Shown here: positions 43,770 through 55,097 of the stretch, in pieces | How positions within the stretch are numbered: position 1 is the stretch's first letter | Layout: each line of letters opens with the position of its first letter | NCBI GenBank assembly: GCA_018267825.1 | Contig: JAFDXR010000015.1 | Location: 1 to 64,000 of the forward strand | Direction of reading: 5' to 3' | DNA from: Bacteroidota bacterium | GTDB lineage: Bacteria > Bacteroidota > Bacteroidia > B-17B0 > Aurantibacillaceae | DNA length: 64,000 bases | Notes under the pieces: model-generated | What the model was told of the DNA's origin: nothing | Databases searched by the model: none | The model's input: the letters and a program-made list of their open reading frames with translations, nothing else | Translations under genes and position numbers: made by a program

Positions 43770-44336
43770 ATGGCGGAAACAACAAAAGAATCTTCGATTG
43801 CCAAGAAATGGTACGTCGTACGTGCTGTGAGCGGGCAGGAGAAGAAAGTAAAACAATATATTGAAGTAGAGATCAATCGTTTGAAACTGAACGATTATGT
43901 ATCACAGGTACTGATCCCTACCGAAAAAATCATCCAGATCCGGAATGGTAAGAAAGTGGCTAAAGAACGCTCATTTTACCCGGGATACGTTTTAATTGAA
44001 GCGGCCCTGGTTGGTGAGATTCCTCACACGATCAAAAACATTACCGGCGTTATCGGCTTTTTGGGCGAAACCAAAGGTGGCGACCCGGTTCCGATGCGGT
44101 TATCAGAAGTGAACCGTATTTTAGGTAAAGTGGATGAACTCACCGAAGCAGAAGGAACCGTAGCCAGCAATTACGTGGTAGGTGAATCTGTGAAAGTTAT
44201 CAATGGTCCTTTCAATGGCTTCAATGGTATTATTGAAGAGATCAATGATGAGAAAAAGAAAATTAAAGTAACCGTTAAGATTTTTGGTCGCAAAACCCCT
44301 GTCGAATTGAACTTCGGTGAGGTTGAGCGCGAATAA
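43770..44336 (+). CDS. nusG: Transcription termination/antitermination factor NusG
   Basis: The 188-residue factor binds RNA polymerase, suppresses pausing and helps Rho and the ribosome. The NGN domain has KKWYVVRAVSGQEKKVKQYIE and FYPGYVLIE; the KOW domain at the end has VGESVKVINGPFNGFNGIIEEIN with VKIFGRKTPVELNFGEVE. Normal length and in the classical place before rplK. Confidence 0.97.
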   Translation: MAETTKESSIAKKWYVVRAVSGQEKKVKQYIEVEINRLKLNDYVSQVLIPTEKIIQIRNGKKVAKERSFYPGYVLIEAALVGEIPHTIKNITGVIGFLGETKGGDPVPMRLSEVNRILGKVDELTEAEGTVASNYVVGESVKVINGPFNGFNGIIEEINDEKKKIKVTVKIFGRKTPVELNFGEVERE

Positions 44337-44453
44337 AAGCATTGCAGGGTAGTTTGTTTTTTATTGAGAGCGATTCGCTGCTTCCAAACTCAGTAAGAAA
44401 ATTTAAAGTGAGAAAACGATCCCTGTGATATAAATACATAAAAACAATAAAAA

Positions 44454-44897
44454 ATGGCAAAAGAGTTATCAGCAATCGTTAAGCTACAGATCAAAGGTGG
44501 AGCTGCTAACCCGTCGCCTCCGATCGGTCCTGCACTGGGTGCCAAAGGGGTGAACATTATGGAGTTCTGTAAAGCGTTCAACGCGCGTACGCAGGAACAA
44601 CAAGGTAAAGTATTACCTGTTATCATCAATGTTTACTCTGACAAGTCGTTCGATTTCGTAATCAAACGTCCGCCTGCAGCAGTACAGATCATGGAGATTG
44701 CGAAAATCAAAGCCGGTTCTGGCGAAAGCAACCGTAAAAAAGTGGGATCCATTTCATGGGATCAGATCCGTACCATCGCACAGGATAAAATTGTAGACAT
44801 GAACTGCTTTACAATTGAATCAGCAATGCGCATGGTTGCAGGAACTGCCCGCAGTATGGGTGTTACCGTAACTGGCGAAGCTCCAGCTAAAAATTAA
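44454..44897 (+). CDS. rplK: 50S ribosomal protein L11
   Basis: A 147-residue protein with [29 protein letters not shown], the canonical L11 N-terminal domain that meets the GTPase centre, and the C-terminal [12 protein letters not shown]-binding part. Normal length; first of the rplKAJL cluster. Confidence 0.98.
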   Translation: MAKELSAIVKLQIKGGAANPSPPIGPALGAKGVNIMEFCKAFNARTQEQQGKVLPVIINVYSDKSFDFVIKRPPAAVQIMEIAKIKAGSGESNRKKVGSISWDQIRTIAQDKIVDMNCFTIESAMRMVAGTARSMGVTVTGEAPAKN

Positions 44898-44929
44898 TTC
44901 ATTATTCATTAACAAAAACAAGCTTTAAA

Positions 44930-45622
44930 ATGGCAACGTTGACTAAAAAAAGAAAAACAGCTGATGCGAAGTTCGATGCAACGAAATCGTATTCAGTTGA
45001 CGAAGCTTCGAAGATCGTGAAAGAAATCACGACAACGAAGTTCGACGCTTCTGTGGATCTCGCGATCCGTTTAGGAGTTGATCCTCGTAAAGCTAACCAA
45101 ATGGTGAGGGGCACCGTTACCCTGCCGCACGGTACTGGTAAAACAGTACGCGTACTGGCAATCGTAACGCCTGATAAAGAAGCTGAAGCGAAAGCTGCAG
45201 GTGCTGACTACGTAGGGTTAGACGAGTATATCGAAAAGATCAAAGGTGGATGGACAGACGTAGACGTAATCATCACTATGCCTTCAGTAATGGGTAAAGT
45301 AGGTGCATTAGGTCGTGTGTTAGGTCCTCGTGGTTTAATGCCTAACCCTAAAACAGGTACAGTAACTATGGAAGTAGGAAAAGCTGTAACTGAATCAAAA
45401 GGTGGTAAAATCGACTTCAAAGTGGATAAAGCCGGTATCATTCACACATCAGTAGGTAAAGCGTCTTTCAGCGCTGATAAACTGGCTGAGAATGCGAATG
45501 AGGTTTTACAAACCATCGTGAAGTTAAAACCATCCAGCGCAAAAGGTACATACGTGAAATCCGTTTTCATGAGCAGTACCATGAGTGCAGGCATCCAAGT
45601 AGACACCAAATCATTTAACTAA
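44930..45622 (+). CDS. rplA: 50S ribosomal protein L1
   Basis: A 230-residue protein with [75 protein letters not shown] and [20 protein letters not shown], all standard L1 blocks. L1 forms the mobile stalk at the ribosomal E site and in many bacteria represses its own operon. It starts 32 bp after rplK and ends 16 bp before rplJ. Confidence 0.98.
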   Translation: MATLTKKRKTADAKFDATKSYSVDEASKIVKEITTTKFDASVDLAIRLGVDPRKANQMVRGTVTLPHGTGKTVRVLAIVTPDKEAEAKAAGADYVGLDEYIEKIKGGWTDVDVIITMPSVMGKVGALGRVLGPRGLMPNPKTGTVTMEVGKAVTESKGGKIDFKVDKAGIIHTSVGKASFSADKLAENANEVLQTIVKLKPSSAKGTYVKSVFMSSTMSAGIQVDTKSFN

Positions 45623-45638
45623 TTAGAAACCTGTTAGT

Positions 45639-46142
45639 ATGAACAAACAAGAAAAAACCCAGGAAATAGAAAGATTAGTTGGCATTTTAAATGCTAATAC
45701 TAAGATCTATTTAGCGGATTGTTCTTCTTTAACAGTAGAAAAGGTTAACCAGTTCCGTCGTTCTTGCTTTGAGAAAAAAGTAAGCATGACTGTTGTTAAA
45801 AACACGTTATTAAAGAAAGCTTTGGAACGTGCCAATGACAGCAAAATGGCGGAAATGATCCCGGCTTTAAAAGGCGAAACAGCGCTCATGCTTACAGATA
45901 CATCCAATGTACCTGCCAAGCTGATCAAAGATTTCCGTAAAAAAGGCGATAAACCTGCTCTGAAAGCTGCTTACGTAGAAGAGATGATCTTCATCGGCGA
46001 CGATAAACTCGAAGCACTGGCTTCTCTGAAGTCCAAAAACGAGCTCATCGCAGACGTTGTCATGTTACTGCAATCACCGATCAAACGTGTGGTTGGCGGC
46101 TTAGAAAACAAAGCAAAAGGCTCCGAAGAAGCCGCTGCTTAA
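45639..46142 (+). CDS. rplJ: 50S ribosomal protein L10
   Basis: A 167-residue protein with VEKVNQFRRSCFEKKVSMTVVKNTLLKKAL in the N-terminal rRNA-binding domain and a helical end that carries L7/L12 dimers. The gap to rplA is only 16 bp, so the L10 leader hairpin found in E. coli cannot lie in the gap; any feedback site must be in the rplA 3' end. The C-terminus (KAKGSEEAAA) is acidic and Ala-rich. Confidence 0.97.
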   Translation: MNKQEKTQEIERLVGILNANTKIYLADCSSLTVEKVNQFRRSCFEKKVSMTVVKNTLLKKALERANDSKMAEMIPALKGETALMLTDTSNVPAKLIKDFRKKGDKPALKAAYVEEMIFIGDDKLEALASLKSKNELIADVVMLLQSPIKRVVGGLENKAKGSEEAAA

Positions 46143-46205
46143 TTCCTGTTCCAAATTGAAGACAATTAAAAAACAAATTAATTAACCTTATTAAAACTAA
46201 TAAAA

Positions 46206-46577
46206 ATGGCAGACGTAAAAGCAATCGCTGAAACATTAGTAAACTTAACAGTGAAGGAAGTTCAAGAACTTTCTCAAATTTTAAAAGACGAATACGGAAT
46301 CGAACCAGCTGCTGCAGCAGTAGTTGTTGCAGGTAACGGTGGCGGCGGAGAAGCTGCTGCTGCTAAAACGGCATTTGACGTTGTATTATTAGACGCAGGT
46401 GCGGCTAAATTAGGTGTTGTAAAAGTTGTAAAAGACTTAACTGGTCTGGGCTTAAAAGAAGCTAAAGACTTAGTTGACGGCGCACCAAAACCAGTAAAAG
46501 AAGGCATCGCTAAAGAAGAAGCTGAATCTATCAAGAAAGCTTTAGAAGAAGCGGGAGCTAAAGTTGAAGTTAAGTAA
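46206..46577 (+). CDS. rplL: 50S ribosomal protein L7/L12
   Basis: A 123-residue protein with the N-terminal dimerisation helices ([21 protein letters not shown]), an Ala/Gly hinge ([22 protein letters not shown]) and the C-terminal domain [33 protein letters not shown], which binds translation GTPases. Codon choice is TTA- and GTT-biased as in tuf. It is followed by a terminator-like attenuator before rpoB. Confidence 0.98.
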   Translation: MADVKAIAETLVNLTVKEVQELSQILKDEYGIEPAAAAVVVAGNGGGGEAAAAKTAFDVVLLDAGAAKLGVVKVVKDLTGLGLKEAKDLVDGAPKPVKEGIAKEEAESIKKALEEAGAKVEVK

Positions 46578-46592
46578 TTAGCTTACCATAAT

Positions 46593-46630
46593 AAGGGGAA
46601 TAGGCATCCATGTGGTGCCTTCCCCTTTTT
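46593..46630 (+). promoter_or_regulatory. Attenuator-type hairpin between rplL and rpoB
   Basis: AAGGGGAA (46593-46600) pairs with TTCCCCTT (46620-46627), with the inner GGCA/TGCC and CCA/TGG pairs and a T bulge, then a T-run to 46630. A full intrinsic terminator in the middle of the operon should let only part of transcription reach rpoBC, as the rplL-rpoB attenuator does in E. coli. Confidence 0.85.
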
Positions 46631-46679
46631 GTCGCTTTAGTCGTACTCTTTTTACTAACTCAATTAAAACCTTATTACC

Positions 46680-49600
46680 TTGGCTACATCTTCAAAAAAA
46701 CAACAGAGAATCAACTTCTCTTCCAACAAATTCCCGATCGATTATCCAGACTTTCTGGATATCCAGATCAAATCGTTCAAAGATTTCTTTCAATTAGAAA
46801 CGACCCCTGAAAACCGCAAGAACGAGGGATTATTTAAAGTGTTTTCTGAAAATTTTCCAATCTCCGATGCACGAAACAATTTCGTGATTGAGTTTTTGGA
46901 CTATTTCGTTGATCCGCCACGCTACGCCCTCGATGAGTGTATCGAACGCGGATTAACCTATAGCGTACCGTTAAAAGCCAAACTGAAGCTTTACTGTACC
47001 GACCCTGAACATGAAGATTTTGAAACCATTGTGCAGGACGTTTACCTGGGTACTATTCCGTACATGACACCAAAAGGATCTTTCGTGATCAATGGTGCCG
47101 AACGTGTGATTGTATCTCAGTTACACCGTTCACCAGGCGTTTTCTTCGGACAAAGCCGTCATGCCAATGGAACCAAATTATACAGTGCCCGCGTAATTCC
47201 TTTCAAAGGATCATGGATCGAGTTTGCAACCGACATCAACAACGTGATGTATGCTTATATCGACCGTAAGAAAAAATTACCGGTTACTACCCTGTTACGC
47301 GCTATCGGTTTCGAAAGCGACAAGCAGATTCTCGAAATTTTCGGCTTAGCCGATGAAGTAAAAGTATCGAAAGCAGGCCTGAAACGCGAAGTAGGACGCC
47401 GTCTTGCAGCCCGTGTTCTCAAAACCTGGTTAGAAGATTTCGTTGACGAGGACACCGGAGAGGTAGTTTCTATCGAGCGTAACGAAGTGATCTTAGACCG
47501 CGAAACCATCCTGGAAGATGCACACATCGACCTGATTGCCGACGCCGGTGTAAAATCAATCATCCTGCACAAAAACGACATCAATACTGCCGATTTCGCT
47601 ATTATTTACAACACCCTGCAAAAAGACTCAACCAACTCTGAAAAAGAAGCCATTGAGTACATCTACCGCTTGCTGCGTAACGCCGAGCCACCAGATGAAG
47701 AAACTGCACGTGGTGTGATCGATAAACTCTTCTTCTCCGACAAACGTTATGATTTAGGAGAAGTAGGACGTTTCCGTATCAACAAAAAATTAGGTATCGA
47801 TATTCCGATGAATATCCGTGTACTGACCAAAGAGGACATCATTCTGATCATGAAATACCTGATCGAGCTGATTAACTCTAAAACCGATGTGGATGATATT
47901 GACCACTTATCGAACCGCCGTGTGCGTACCGTAGGTGAGCAGTTATTCTCACAGTTTGGTGTAGGTCTGGCACGTATGGCCCGTACCATCCGCGAACGTA
48001 TGAACGTGCGCGATAATGAAGTATTTACGCCAACCGACTTAATCAACGCCAAAACATTATCATCCGTGATCAACTCGTTCTTCGGAACCAACCAGTTATC
48101 ACAGTTCATGGATCAAACCAATCCATTATCCGAGATTACTCACAAACGTCGTTTGTCGGCACTCGGGCCCGGAGGTTTATCCCGCGAGCGTGCAGGTTTC
48201 GAGGTGCGTGACGTTCACTACACACACTACGGTCGTCTTTGTACTATTGAAACACCGGAAGGTCCGAATATCGGTCTGATTTCTTCACTGTGCGTTTACG
48301 CCAAAGTGAACAAATTAGGCTTCATTGAAACACCTTACCGCAATGTTGAAAATGGTAAACTGGCAGTGAATAAACCGGTGGTTTATTTAACGGCTGAAGA
48401 AGAAGATCAGAAAAACATTGCACAAACGAATGCTGAACTTGACGAAAAAGGAAACTTCATCGGCAAGAAAATCACAGCACGTTACGAAGGCGACTTCCCG
48501 ATCCTGGAAGCAAACCAGGTTCACCTCATGGACGTGGCGCCTAACCAGATTGCATCGATTGCCGCATCACTCATTCCGTTCCTCGAACACGATGATGCCA
48601 ACCGTGCGCTCATGGGATCGAACATGCAACGTCAGGCTGTTCCGTTATTACGCCCTCAGGCACCAATCGTTGGTACCGGTATCGAAGCCCGTGTGGCCGA
48701 AGACAGCCGTGTACTGATCAATGCCGAAGGCGAAGGTATTGTTGAATACGTAGATGCACGCGAAATCGTGATCCGTTACAACAGAACCAATGATGAGAAA
48801 CTGGTAAGCTTCGAAGGTGATGTAAAAACATACAAACTCACGAAATTCCAGAAAACCAACCAGAGCACCTGTATCAACCTGAAACCGATCGTTCGTAAAG
48901 GCGATAAAGTGTCGAAAGGCCAGGTACTTTGCGAAGGATACGCTACTCAAAACGGTGAGCTGGCCCTGGGCCGCAATCTGAAAGTAGCGTTCATGCCTTG
49001 GAAAGGTTACAACTTTGAGGATGCCATCGTGATCTCTGAAAAAATTGTTCGCGACGATATCTTCACATCATTACACATTGACGAATACTCGCTCGAAGTA
49101 CGCGATACAAAACGTGGTCTGGAAGAGTTAACACCGGATATTCCGAACGTAGCCGAAGAAGCTACCAAAGATCTGGATGAAAAAGGTATTATCCGTGTGG
49201 GAGCCGATGTCAAAGAAGGAGATATCCTCATTGGTAAAATCACACCGAAAGGTGAAACCGATCCTTCGCCGGAAGAAAAACTCTTACGTGCGATCTTCGG
49301 TGATAAAGCCGGTGATGTGAAAGATGCATCATTACGCGTATCGCCTTCGATCAAAGGTGTGGTAATCGACAAAAAATTATTCTCTCGCGCCATTAAAGAT
49401 AAAAAAGCGAAAGCAGAAGAAAAACCACTGGTTGAGAAACTGGATGCAGAACACAACAAACAGGTTGTGGTTCTCAAATACCAATTGGTTGAGAAACTGT
49501 TTGAACTGGTGAATGGCCGCACATCTCAGGGTGTACACAACATTCTTGGGGAAGAGGTAATTACCAAAGGAACAAAATTCACTCAGAAATTACTGGAGAA

Positions 49601-50492
49601 ATTAGACTTCAATGAAGTGAATCCTTCCAACTGGACAACCGATAAAGATAAAAACGAACAGATCGAACGTTTGTTACATAACTACATGATCAAATTCAAT
49701 GATTATTTAGGACAATACAAACGTGAGAAATTCCAGATCACAGTAGGTGATGAACTACCAACCGGAATTGTACAACTGGCCAAAGTATACATTGCTCAGA
49801 AACGTAAGTTGAGAGTAGGTGATAAAATGGCGGGTCGTCACGGTAACAAAGGTATCGTAGCGCGTATTGTGAAAGAAGAAGATATGCCGTTCCTCGAAGA
49901 CGGAACACCGGTAGATATCGTACTGAACCCACTGGGCGTACCGTCGCGTATGAACCTTGGTCAGATTTACGAAACTGTACTGGCATGGGCAGGTCAGAAA
50001 CTTGGATTGAAATTCTCAACACCGATTTTCGATGGTGCAAGCATGGAACAGATTGATGAGTATACCCAGAAAGCAGGTATTCCGCAGTTTGGCCGTACTT
50101 ACCTCTACGATGGCGGAACCGGCGAACGTTTTGACCAACCGGCTACAGTAGGTATTATCTACATGCTGAAACTCGGTCACATGGTTGATGATAAAATGCA
50201 CGCACGTTCTATCGGTCCATATTCATTAATTACGCAACAGCCTTTAGGTGGTAAAGCACAGTTCGGTGGTCAGCGTTTTGGTGAGATGGAGGTATGGGCA
50301 CTCGAAGCATACGGTGCAGCCAATGTGTTACAGGAATTATTAACTGTTAAGTCGGATGATGTAATGGGTCGTGCGAAAGCTTACGAAGCCATTGTAAAAG
50401 GCGAAAACATTCCAACACCGGGTATTCCTGAGTCGTTCAACGTGTTACTGCACGAGTTACGCGGCTTAGCCCTGGATGTAACCATGGATTAA
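46680..50492 (+). CDS. rpoB: RNA polymerase beta subunit
   Basis: The 1,270-residue catalytic beta subunit. Recognisable parts: [21 protein letters not shown] at the start, the rifampicin-pocket segment [72 protein letters not shown] and the C-terminal [24 protein letters not shown]. The Gln, His and Ser positions of the rifampicin pocket are the sensitive type. The start codon appears to be TTG at 46680, because no ATG lies in frame before the conserved N-terminus; this could lower translation. A hairpin spacer separates it from rpoC. Confidence 0.97.
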   Translation: MATSSKKQQRINFSSNKFPIDYPDFLDIQIKSFKDFFQLETTPENRKNEGLFKVFSENFPISDARNNFVIEFLDYFVDPPRYALDECIERGLTYSVPLKAKLKLYCTDPEHEDFETIVQDVYLGTIPYMTPKGSFVINGAERVIVSQLHRSPGVFFGQSRHANGTKLYSARVIPFKGSWIEFATDINNVMYAYIDRKKKLPVTTLLRAIGFESDKQILEIFGLADEVKVSKAGLKREVGRRLAARVLKTWLEDFVDEDTGEVVSIERNEVILDRETILEDAHIDLIADAGVKSIILHKNDINTADFAIIYNTLQKDSTNSEKEAIEYIYRLLRNAEPPDEETARGVIDKLFFSDKRYDLGEVGRFRINKKLGIDIPMNIRVLTKEDIILIMKYLIELINSKTDVDDIDHLSNRRVRTVGEQLFSQFGVGLARMARTIRERMNVRDNEVFTPTDLINAKTLSSVINSFFGTNQLSQFMDQTNPLSEITHKRRLSALGPGGLSRERAGFEVRDVHYTHYGRLCTIETPEGPNIGLISSLCVYAKVNKLGFIETPYRNVENGKLAVNKPVVYLTAEEEDQKNIAQTNAELDEKGNFIGKKITARYEGDFPILEANQVHLMDVAPNQIASIAASLIPFLEHDDANRALMGSNMQRQAVPLLRPQAPIVGTGIEARVAEDSRVLINAEGEGIVEYVDAREIVIRYNRTNDEKLVSFEGDVKTYKLTKFQKTNQSTCINLKPIVRKGDKVSKGQVLCEGYATQNGELALGRNLKVAFMPWKGYNFEDAIVISEKIVRDDIFTSLHIDEYSLEVRDTKRGLEELTPDIPNVAEEATKDLDEKGIIRVGADVKEGDILIGKITPKGETDPSPEEKLLRAIFGDKAGDVKDASLRVSPSIKGVVIDKKLFSRAIKDKKAKAEEKPLVEKLDAEHNKQVVVLKYQLVEKLFELVNGRTSQGVHNILGEEVITKGTKFTQKLLEKLDFNEVNPSNWTTDKDKNEQIERLLHNYMIKFNDYLGQYKREKFQITVGDELPTGIVQLAKVYIAQKRKLRVGDKMAGRHGNKGIVARIVKEEDMPFLEDGTPVDIVLNPLGVPSRMNLGQIYETVLAWAGQKLGLKFSTPIFDGASMEQIDEYTQKAGIPQFGRTYLYDGGTGERFDQPATVGIIYMLKLGHMVDDKMHARSIGPYSLITQQPLGGKAQFGGQRFGEMEVWALEAYGAANVLQELLTVKSDDVMGRAKAYEAIVKGENIPTPGIPESFNVLLHELRGLALDVTMD

Positions 50493-50500
50493 TAACTTAT

Positions 50501-50546
50501 CCCTTTCCTTGTCATTCCGAGCTTGTCGAGGAATCCGGGGAAAGGG
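50501..50546 (+). other. Long hairpin between rpoB and rpoC
   Basis: Outer arms CCCTTTCC (50501-50508) and GGAAAGGG (50539-50546) enclose ATTCC (50514-50518) and GGAAT (50530-50534). The inner words match a dispersed GTCATTCCGAGC-type repeat common in many bacterial genomes, from memory. No T-run follows, so RNA processing or a transposed repeat are the more likely meanings. Confidence 0.65.
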
Positions 50547-50600
50547 TTTATAAAGTTTGCATCACCAGTTCAAGAATTATAAAACATTAAACCAAATACA

Positions 50601-53600
50601 ATGGCTTTAAGAAAAGATAATAAGTTAAAAAGTAATTTCTCAAAGATCACCATCAGTTTAGCTTCACCCGAAGTTATCCTGCAACGCTCAAGCGGTGAGG
50701 TATTGAAACCGGAAACGATCAACTACCGTACCTATAAGCCTGAGCGCGATGGTCTGTTCTGCGAGCGTATTTTCGGTCCGGTTAAAGATTACGAATGCCA
50801 CTGCGGTAAATACAAACGTATCCGTTACAAAGGCATCATCTGCGACCGTTGTGGTGTTGAGGTTACTGAGAAAAAAGTACGTCGTGAGCGTATGGGCCAC
50901 ATCAACCTGGTGGTACCTGTAGCACACATCTGGTATTTCCGCTCGTTACCAAACAAAATCGGTTACCTGCTGGGCTTACCAACCAAAAAATTAGACATGA
51001 TCATTTACTACGAGCGTTACGTAGTAATCAACGCCGGTGCTGCCGGTGCCAATGGTATTTCTTACCTCGACTTCCTTACAGAAGAAGAGTACCTCAATGT
51101 AGTGGATGGTCTGCCAAAAGAAAACGCTTTATTAGACGATAACGATCCGAATAAATTCATCGCGAAAATGGGTGCTGAAGCTCTTCAGGATTTATTATCG
51201 CGCCTGAACCTCGATGAATTATCGTATGAATTACGTCACAAAGCCAATACCGAAACATCTCAGCAACGTAAGAACGAAGCGCTGAAACGTTTACAGGTAA
51301 TTGAAGCGTTCCGTAATGCCAATGGACACATCGAAAACAAACCAGAATGGATGATCATTAAAACCGTTCCGGTTATTCCACCAGAACTGCGTCCGTTAGT
51401 TCCACTGGATGGTGGTCGTTTCGCAACCTCCGATTTAAATGACCTTTACCGTCGTGTGATTATCCGTAACAACCGTTTAAAACGTTTAATCGAGATCAAA
51501 GCGCCGGATGTGATCTTACGTAACGAAAAACGTATGTTACAGGAATCGGTAGATTCATTATTTGACAACTCGCGTAAATCGAATGCTGTGAAAACAGAAT
51601 CGAACCGCGCCCTCAAATCATTATCCGATTCATTAAAAGGTAAACAAGGACGTTTCCGTCAGAACTTACTCGGTAAACGTGTTGACTACTCGGCCCGTTC
51701 GGTAATCGTCGTTGGTCCTGAATTGAAATTACATGAGTGCGGTCTGCCGAAAGAAATGGCAGCTGAACTTTTCAAACCATTTATTATCCGTAAAATGATC
51801 GAGCGCGGTATTGTAAAAACCGTTAAATCAGCGAAGAAAATCGTTGACAAAAAAGAGCCGATCGTTTGGGATATTTTAGAAAACGTATTAAAAGGGCATC
51901 CGGTAATGTTAAACCGTGCCCCGACACTCCACAGATTAGGTATTCAGGCATTCCAGCCGAAACTGATCGAAGGTAAAGCGATCCAGCTGCACCCACTGGT
52001 GTGTACTGCGTTCAACGCCGACTTCGACGGTGACCAGATGGCGGTTCACGTTCCGTTAGGACATGCCGCAATCCTGGAAACACAGATCCTGATGTTAGCG
52101 TCGCACAACATCCTCAACCCGTCTAACGGTGCTCCGGTTGCCGTACCATCTCAGGACATGGTTCTTGGTTTATATTACTTAACCAAACCAAAACGTAACC
52201 TGCCGAATGATGCTGTAAAAGGTGAAGGGAAAATTTTCTACAGTGCCGAAGAAGTTGTTATCGCGCTGAACGAAAAACGTGTGGACCTTCATGCCATGAT
52301 CAAAATCAAGGTCAACAATGCACTGGAAGGCGATAAACTGGTTACCAAAGTGATCGAAACAACTGTTGGTCGTGTGATCTTCAATCAGGTAGTACCTTTT
52401 GAAGTAGGCTACATCAACGAGTTACTCACTAAAAAATCATTACGCGATATCATTGGTATGATCCTGAAAAAAACAGGTATGGCTGCTACAGCTAAATTCC
52501 TCGATGATATCAAACAATTAGGATTCATGACTGCATTCCGTGGTGGTCTGTCGTTCAACCTGGGCGATATTCAAACTCCGGCTGAGAAAGTGAAAATCAT
52601 TAACGATGCACAGGCTCAGGTAGATGAGGTGATGGGTAACTATAACATGGGGTTCATTACCAACAACGAACGTTACAACCAGATCATCGATATCTGGACG
52701 CATGCCAACTCGCGCGTAACAAAACAGGTGTTGGATAAACTGAGCACTGATAAACAAGGTTTCAACGCCGTGTATATGATGCTCGATTCAGGAGCCCGTG
52801 GTTCTAAAGAACAGATTAAACAGCTGAGCGGTATGCGTGGTCTGATGGCAAAACCTCAGAAAGCCGGTGCTACCGGTTCTGAGATCATCGAGAACCCCGT
52901 ATTATCAAACTTCCGTGAAGGTCTGTCCATCCTCGAGTACTTTATTTCAACCCACGGTGCCCGTAAGGGTCTGGCGGATACGGCCCTCAAAACAGCGGAT
53001 GCCGGTTACTTAACCCGCCGTCTGGTTGACGTAGCTCAGGATGTTATCATTAACGAAAGCGATTGCGGCACATTACGTGGTCTTACCACAACGGCATTGA
53101 AAAATAATGACGACGTGGTTGAAAGCTTACGTGACCGTATCCTTGGCCGTACGGCACTGAATGATGTGTATCATCCGACAAGCGGCGAACTTATTGTAGC
53201 CGGTGGCGAAGTGATCACAGAAGATATCGCTGATTTAATTGAAGCATCACCAATCGAAACTGTAGAAATTCGTTCGGTATTAACCTGCGAGTCAAAACAA
53301 GGTGTGTGTGCAAAATGTTATGGCCGTAACCTTGCCAACGGACGACTGGTTCAACTGGGTGAAGCTGTAGGTGTAATCGCTGCGCAGTCTATCGGTGAGC
53401 CGGGTACACAGTTAACACTCCGTACATTCCACGTGGGTGGTACGGCATCGAACGTGGCTGCAGCATCGAGCCTGATCGCCAAATACGATGGTGTTGCTGA
53501 AATCGACGAATTACGTACTGTAGAGCGTGTGAACTCGGATGGTGTAAAAGCCAACGTTGTGATCGGCCGTTCAACAGAGGTTCGTATCGTGGATGTAAAC

Positions 53601-54896
53601 ACCGGTATCACATTAACAACCGGTAACATTCCATACGGTTCTCAATTGTATATCAAACCGGGTGCGAAAGTGAAAAAAGGTGATGTGATCTGTGATTGGG
53701 ATCCATACAACGCGGTGATCGTGTCTGAATTTGGTGGTACTGTAGAGTACGAACACATCAAAGAAAACGTGACTTACCGTGAGGAGTCTGATGAGCAGAC
53801 AGGTTTCCGCGAAAAAGTGATTATTGAATCTAAGGATAAAACCCTCAACCCACTGATCCGTATCGTGGACAAAAAAGGAGAAAGCCTTAAATCTTATAAC
53901 ATTCCTGTAAATGCACACATCGTGATCAACGAAGGTGCGAAAATCGAACCAGGTCAGATTTTAGTGAAGATCCCTCGCGTATCTGGTAAAACAGGGGATA
54001 TTACAGGTGGTTTACCTCGTGTAACTGAGTTGTTCGAAGCGCGTAACCCAAGCAACCCTGCGGTTGTATCGGAAATCGATGGTATCGTAACATTCGGTAA
54101 GATTAAACGTGGTAACCGTGAAGTGATTGTGGAAGCCAAAACCGGTGAGCAACACCGTTACCTGGTGCCACTGTCTAAACACATCCTCGTACAGGAGAAC
54201 GACTTCATCCGTGCAGGTGAACCTTTATCAGACGGTGCTACATCGCCTGGCGACATCCTTGCTATCAAAGGCCCTACAGCTGTGCAGGAATATCTCGTGA
54301 ATGAGATCCAGGAGGTTTACCGTTTACAGGGTCAGAAACTGAACGACAAACACTTTGAAGTAATCGTTCGTCAGATGATGCGTAAAGTGGAAATCGAAGA
54401 TCCGGGAGATACTATCTTCCTTGAACAACAGCTGATCAACAAGATCGACTTCATGGAAGAAAACGATAACGTATATGGCAAAAAAGTAGTGGTTGATCCG
54501 GGTGATTCAGAAACCCTGAAACGCGGTCAGATCATTACCTCGCGTAAACTACGCGACGAGAACTCGGTATTACGCCGTAAGGATAAGAAACTGGTGGAAG
54601 CCCGCGATGCGGTGCCTGCAACGGCAACCCCTATCCTGCAAGGTATTACACGTGCGTCGTTACAGACTAACAGCTGGATTTCAGCGGCATCGTTCCAGGA
54701 AACAACCAAAGTACTGAACGAAGCAGCGGTGAACGGTAAGATTGATACGCTGCAGGGTCTGAAAGAAAACGTGATCGTTGGTCACCTGATCCCGGCCGGT
54801 ACTGGTCTGCGTCAATACGAGAAATTAGTCGTAGGCAGCAAAGAAGAGTACGAGCGCCTGATGGCTTCGAAAGAAGAGATCGAAGAGGAAGCGTAA
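50601..54896 (+). CDS. rpoC: RNA polymerase beta-prime subunit
   Basis: The 1,431-residue subunit with the active-site metal motif [12 protein letters not shown]. The N-terminal zinc module is [23 protein letters not shown], and a second zinc motif [17 protein letters not shown] lies near residue 900. [20 protein letters not shown], the bridge-helix region and the trigger-loop segment [25 protein letters not shown] are in order. Normal length, no internal split. It ends with the strong terminator at 54937. Confidence 0.99.
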   Translation: MALRKDNKLKSNFSKITISLASPEVILQRSSGEVLKPETINYRTYKPERDGLFCERIFGPVKDYECHCGKYKRIRYKGIICDRCGVEVTEKKVRRERMGHINLVVPVAHIWYFRSLPNKIGYLLGLPTKKLDMIIYYERYVVINAGAAGANGISYLDFLTEEEYLNVVDGLPKENALLDDNDPNKFIAKMGAEALQDLLSRLNLDELSYELRHKANTETSQQRKNEALKRLQVIEAFRNANGHIENKPEWMIIKTVPVIPPELRPLVPLDGGRFATSDLNDLYRRVIIRNNRLKRLIEIKAPDVILRNEKRMLQESVDSLFDNSRKSNAVKTESNRALKSLSDSLKGKQGRFRQNLLGKRVDYSARSVIVVGPELKLHECGLPKEMAAELFKPFIIRKMIERGIVKTVKSAKKIVDKKEPIVWDILENVLKGHPVMLNRAPTLHRLGIQAFQPKLIEGKAIQLHPLVCTAFNADFDGDQMAVHVPLGHAAILETQILMLASHNILNPSNGAPVAVPSQDMVLGLYYLTKPKRNLPNDAVKGEGKIFYSAEEVVIALNEKRVDLHAMIKIKVNNALEGDKLVTKVIETTVGRVIFNQVVPFEVGYINELLTKKSLRDIIGMILKKTGMAATAKFLDDIKQLGFMTAFRGGLSFNLGDIQTPAEKVKIINDAQAQVDEVMGNYNMGFITNNERYNQIIDIWTHANSRVTKQVLDKLSTDKQGFNAVYMMLDSGARGSKEQIKQLSGMRGLMAKPQKAGATGSEIIENPVLSNFREGLSILEYFISTHGARKGLADTALKTADAGYLTRRLVDVAQDVIINESDCGTLRGLTTTALKNNDDVVESLRDRILGRTALNDVYHPTSGELIVAGGEVITEDIADLIEASPIETVEIRSVLTCESKQGVCAKCYGRNLANGRLVQLGEAVGVIAAQSIGEPGTQLTLRTFHVGGTASNVAAASSLIAKYDGVAEIDELRTVERVNSDGVKANVVIGRSTEVRIVDVNTGITLTTGNIPYGSQLYIKPGAKVKKGDVICDWDPYNAVIVSEFGGTVEYEHIKENVTYREESDEQTGFREKVIIESKDKTLNPLIRIVDKKGESLKSYNIPVNAHIVINEGAKIEPGQILVKIPRVSGKTGDITGGLPRVTELFEARNPSNPAVVSEIDGIVTFGKIKRGNREVIVEAKTGEQHRYLVPLSKHILVQENDFIRAGEPLSDGATSPGDILAIKGPTAVQEYLVNEIQEVYRLQGQKLNDKHFEVIVRQMMRKVEIEDPGDTIFLEQQLINKIDFMEENDNVYGKKVVVDPGDSETLKRGQIITSRKLRDENSVLRRKDKKLVEARDAVPATATPILQGITRASLQTNSWISAASFQETTKVLNEAAVNGKIDTLQGLKENVIVGHLIPAGTGLRQYEKLVVGSKEEYERLMASKEEIEEEA

Positions 54897-54936
54897 AAAC
54901 CGAAAAGGTATTTTCCGTAACCTTATATTAACATAC

Positions 54937-54969
54937 AAAGCGCCCAATGAAAATCATTGGGCGCTTTTT
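54937..54969 (+). terminator. Strong terminator after rpoC
   Basis: A perfect 14-bp stem AAAGCGCCCAATGA (54937-54950) with TCATTGGGCGCTTT (54954-54967), loop AAA, and a T-run. It closes the tuf-rpoC operon. Confidence 0.96.
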
Positions 54970-55047
54970 GTTTTGGAGGCGGTATAAAAACGTCTGGTGG
55001 TTGTTATGTAGTGCTAAAAGCGTAACTTAGAATCAACGGAAAAATGC

Positions 55048-55065
55048 AATCCCGATAATGGGATT
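55048..55065. other. Small dyad before the giant gene
   Basis: AATCCC (55048-55053) and GGGATT (55060-55065) form a 6-bp stem with a 6-base loop, 32 bp before the ATG. Its role is unclear. Confidence 0.35.
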
Positions 55066-55097
55066 AAATTTTTGAATATACCTAAATACAAAAAGTG

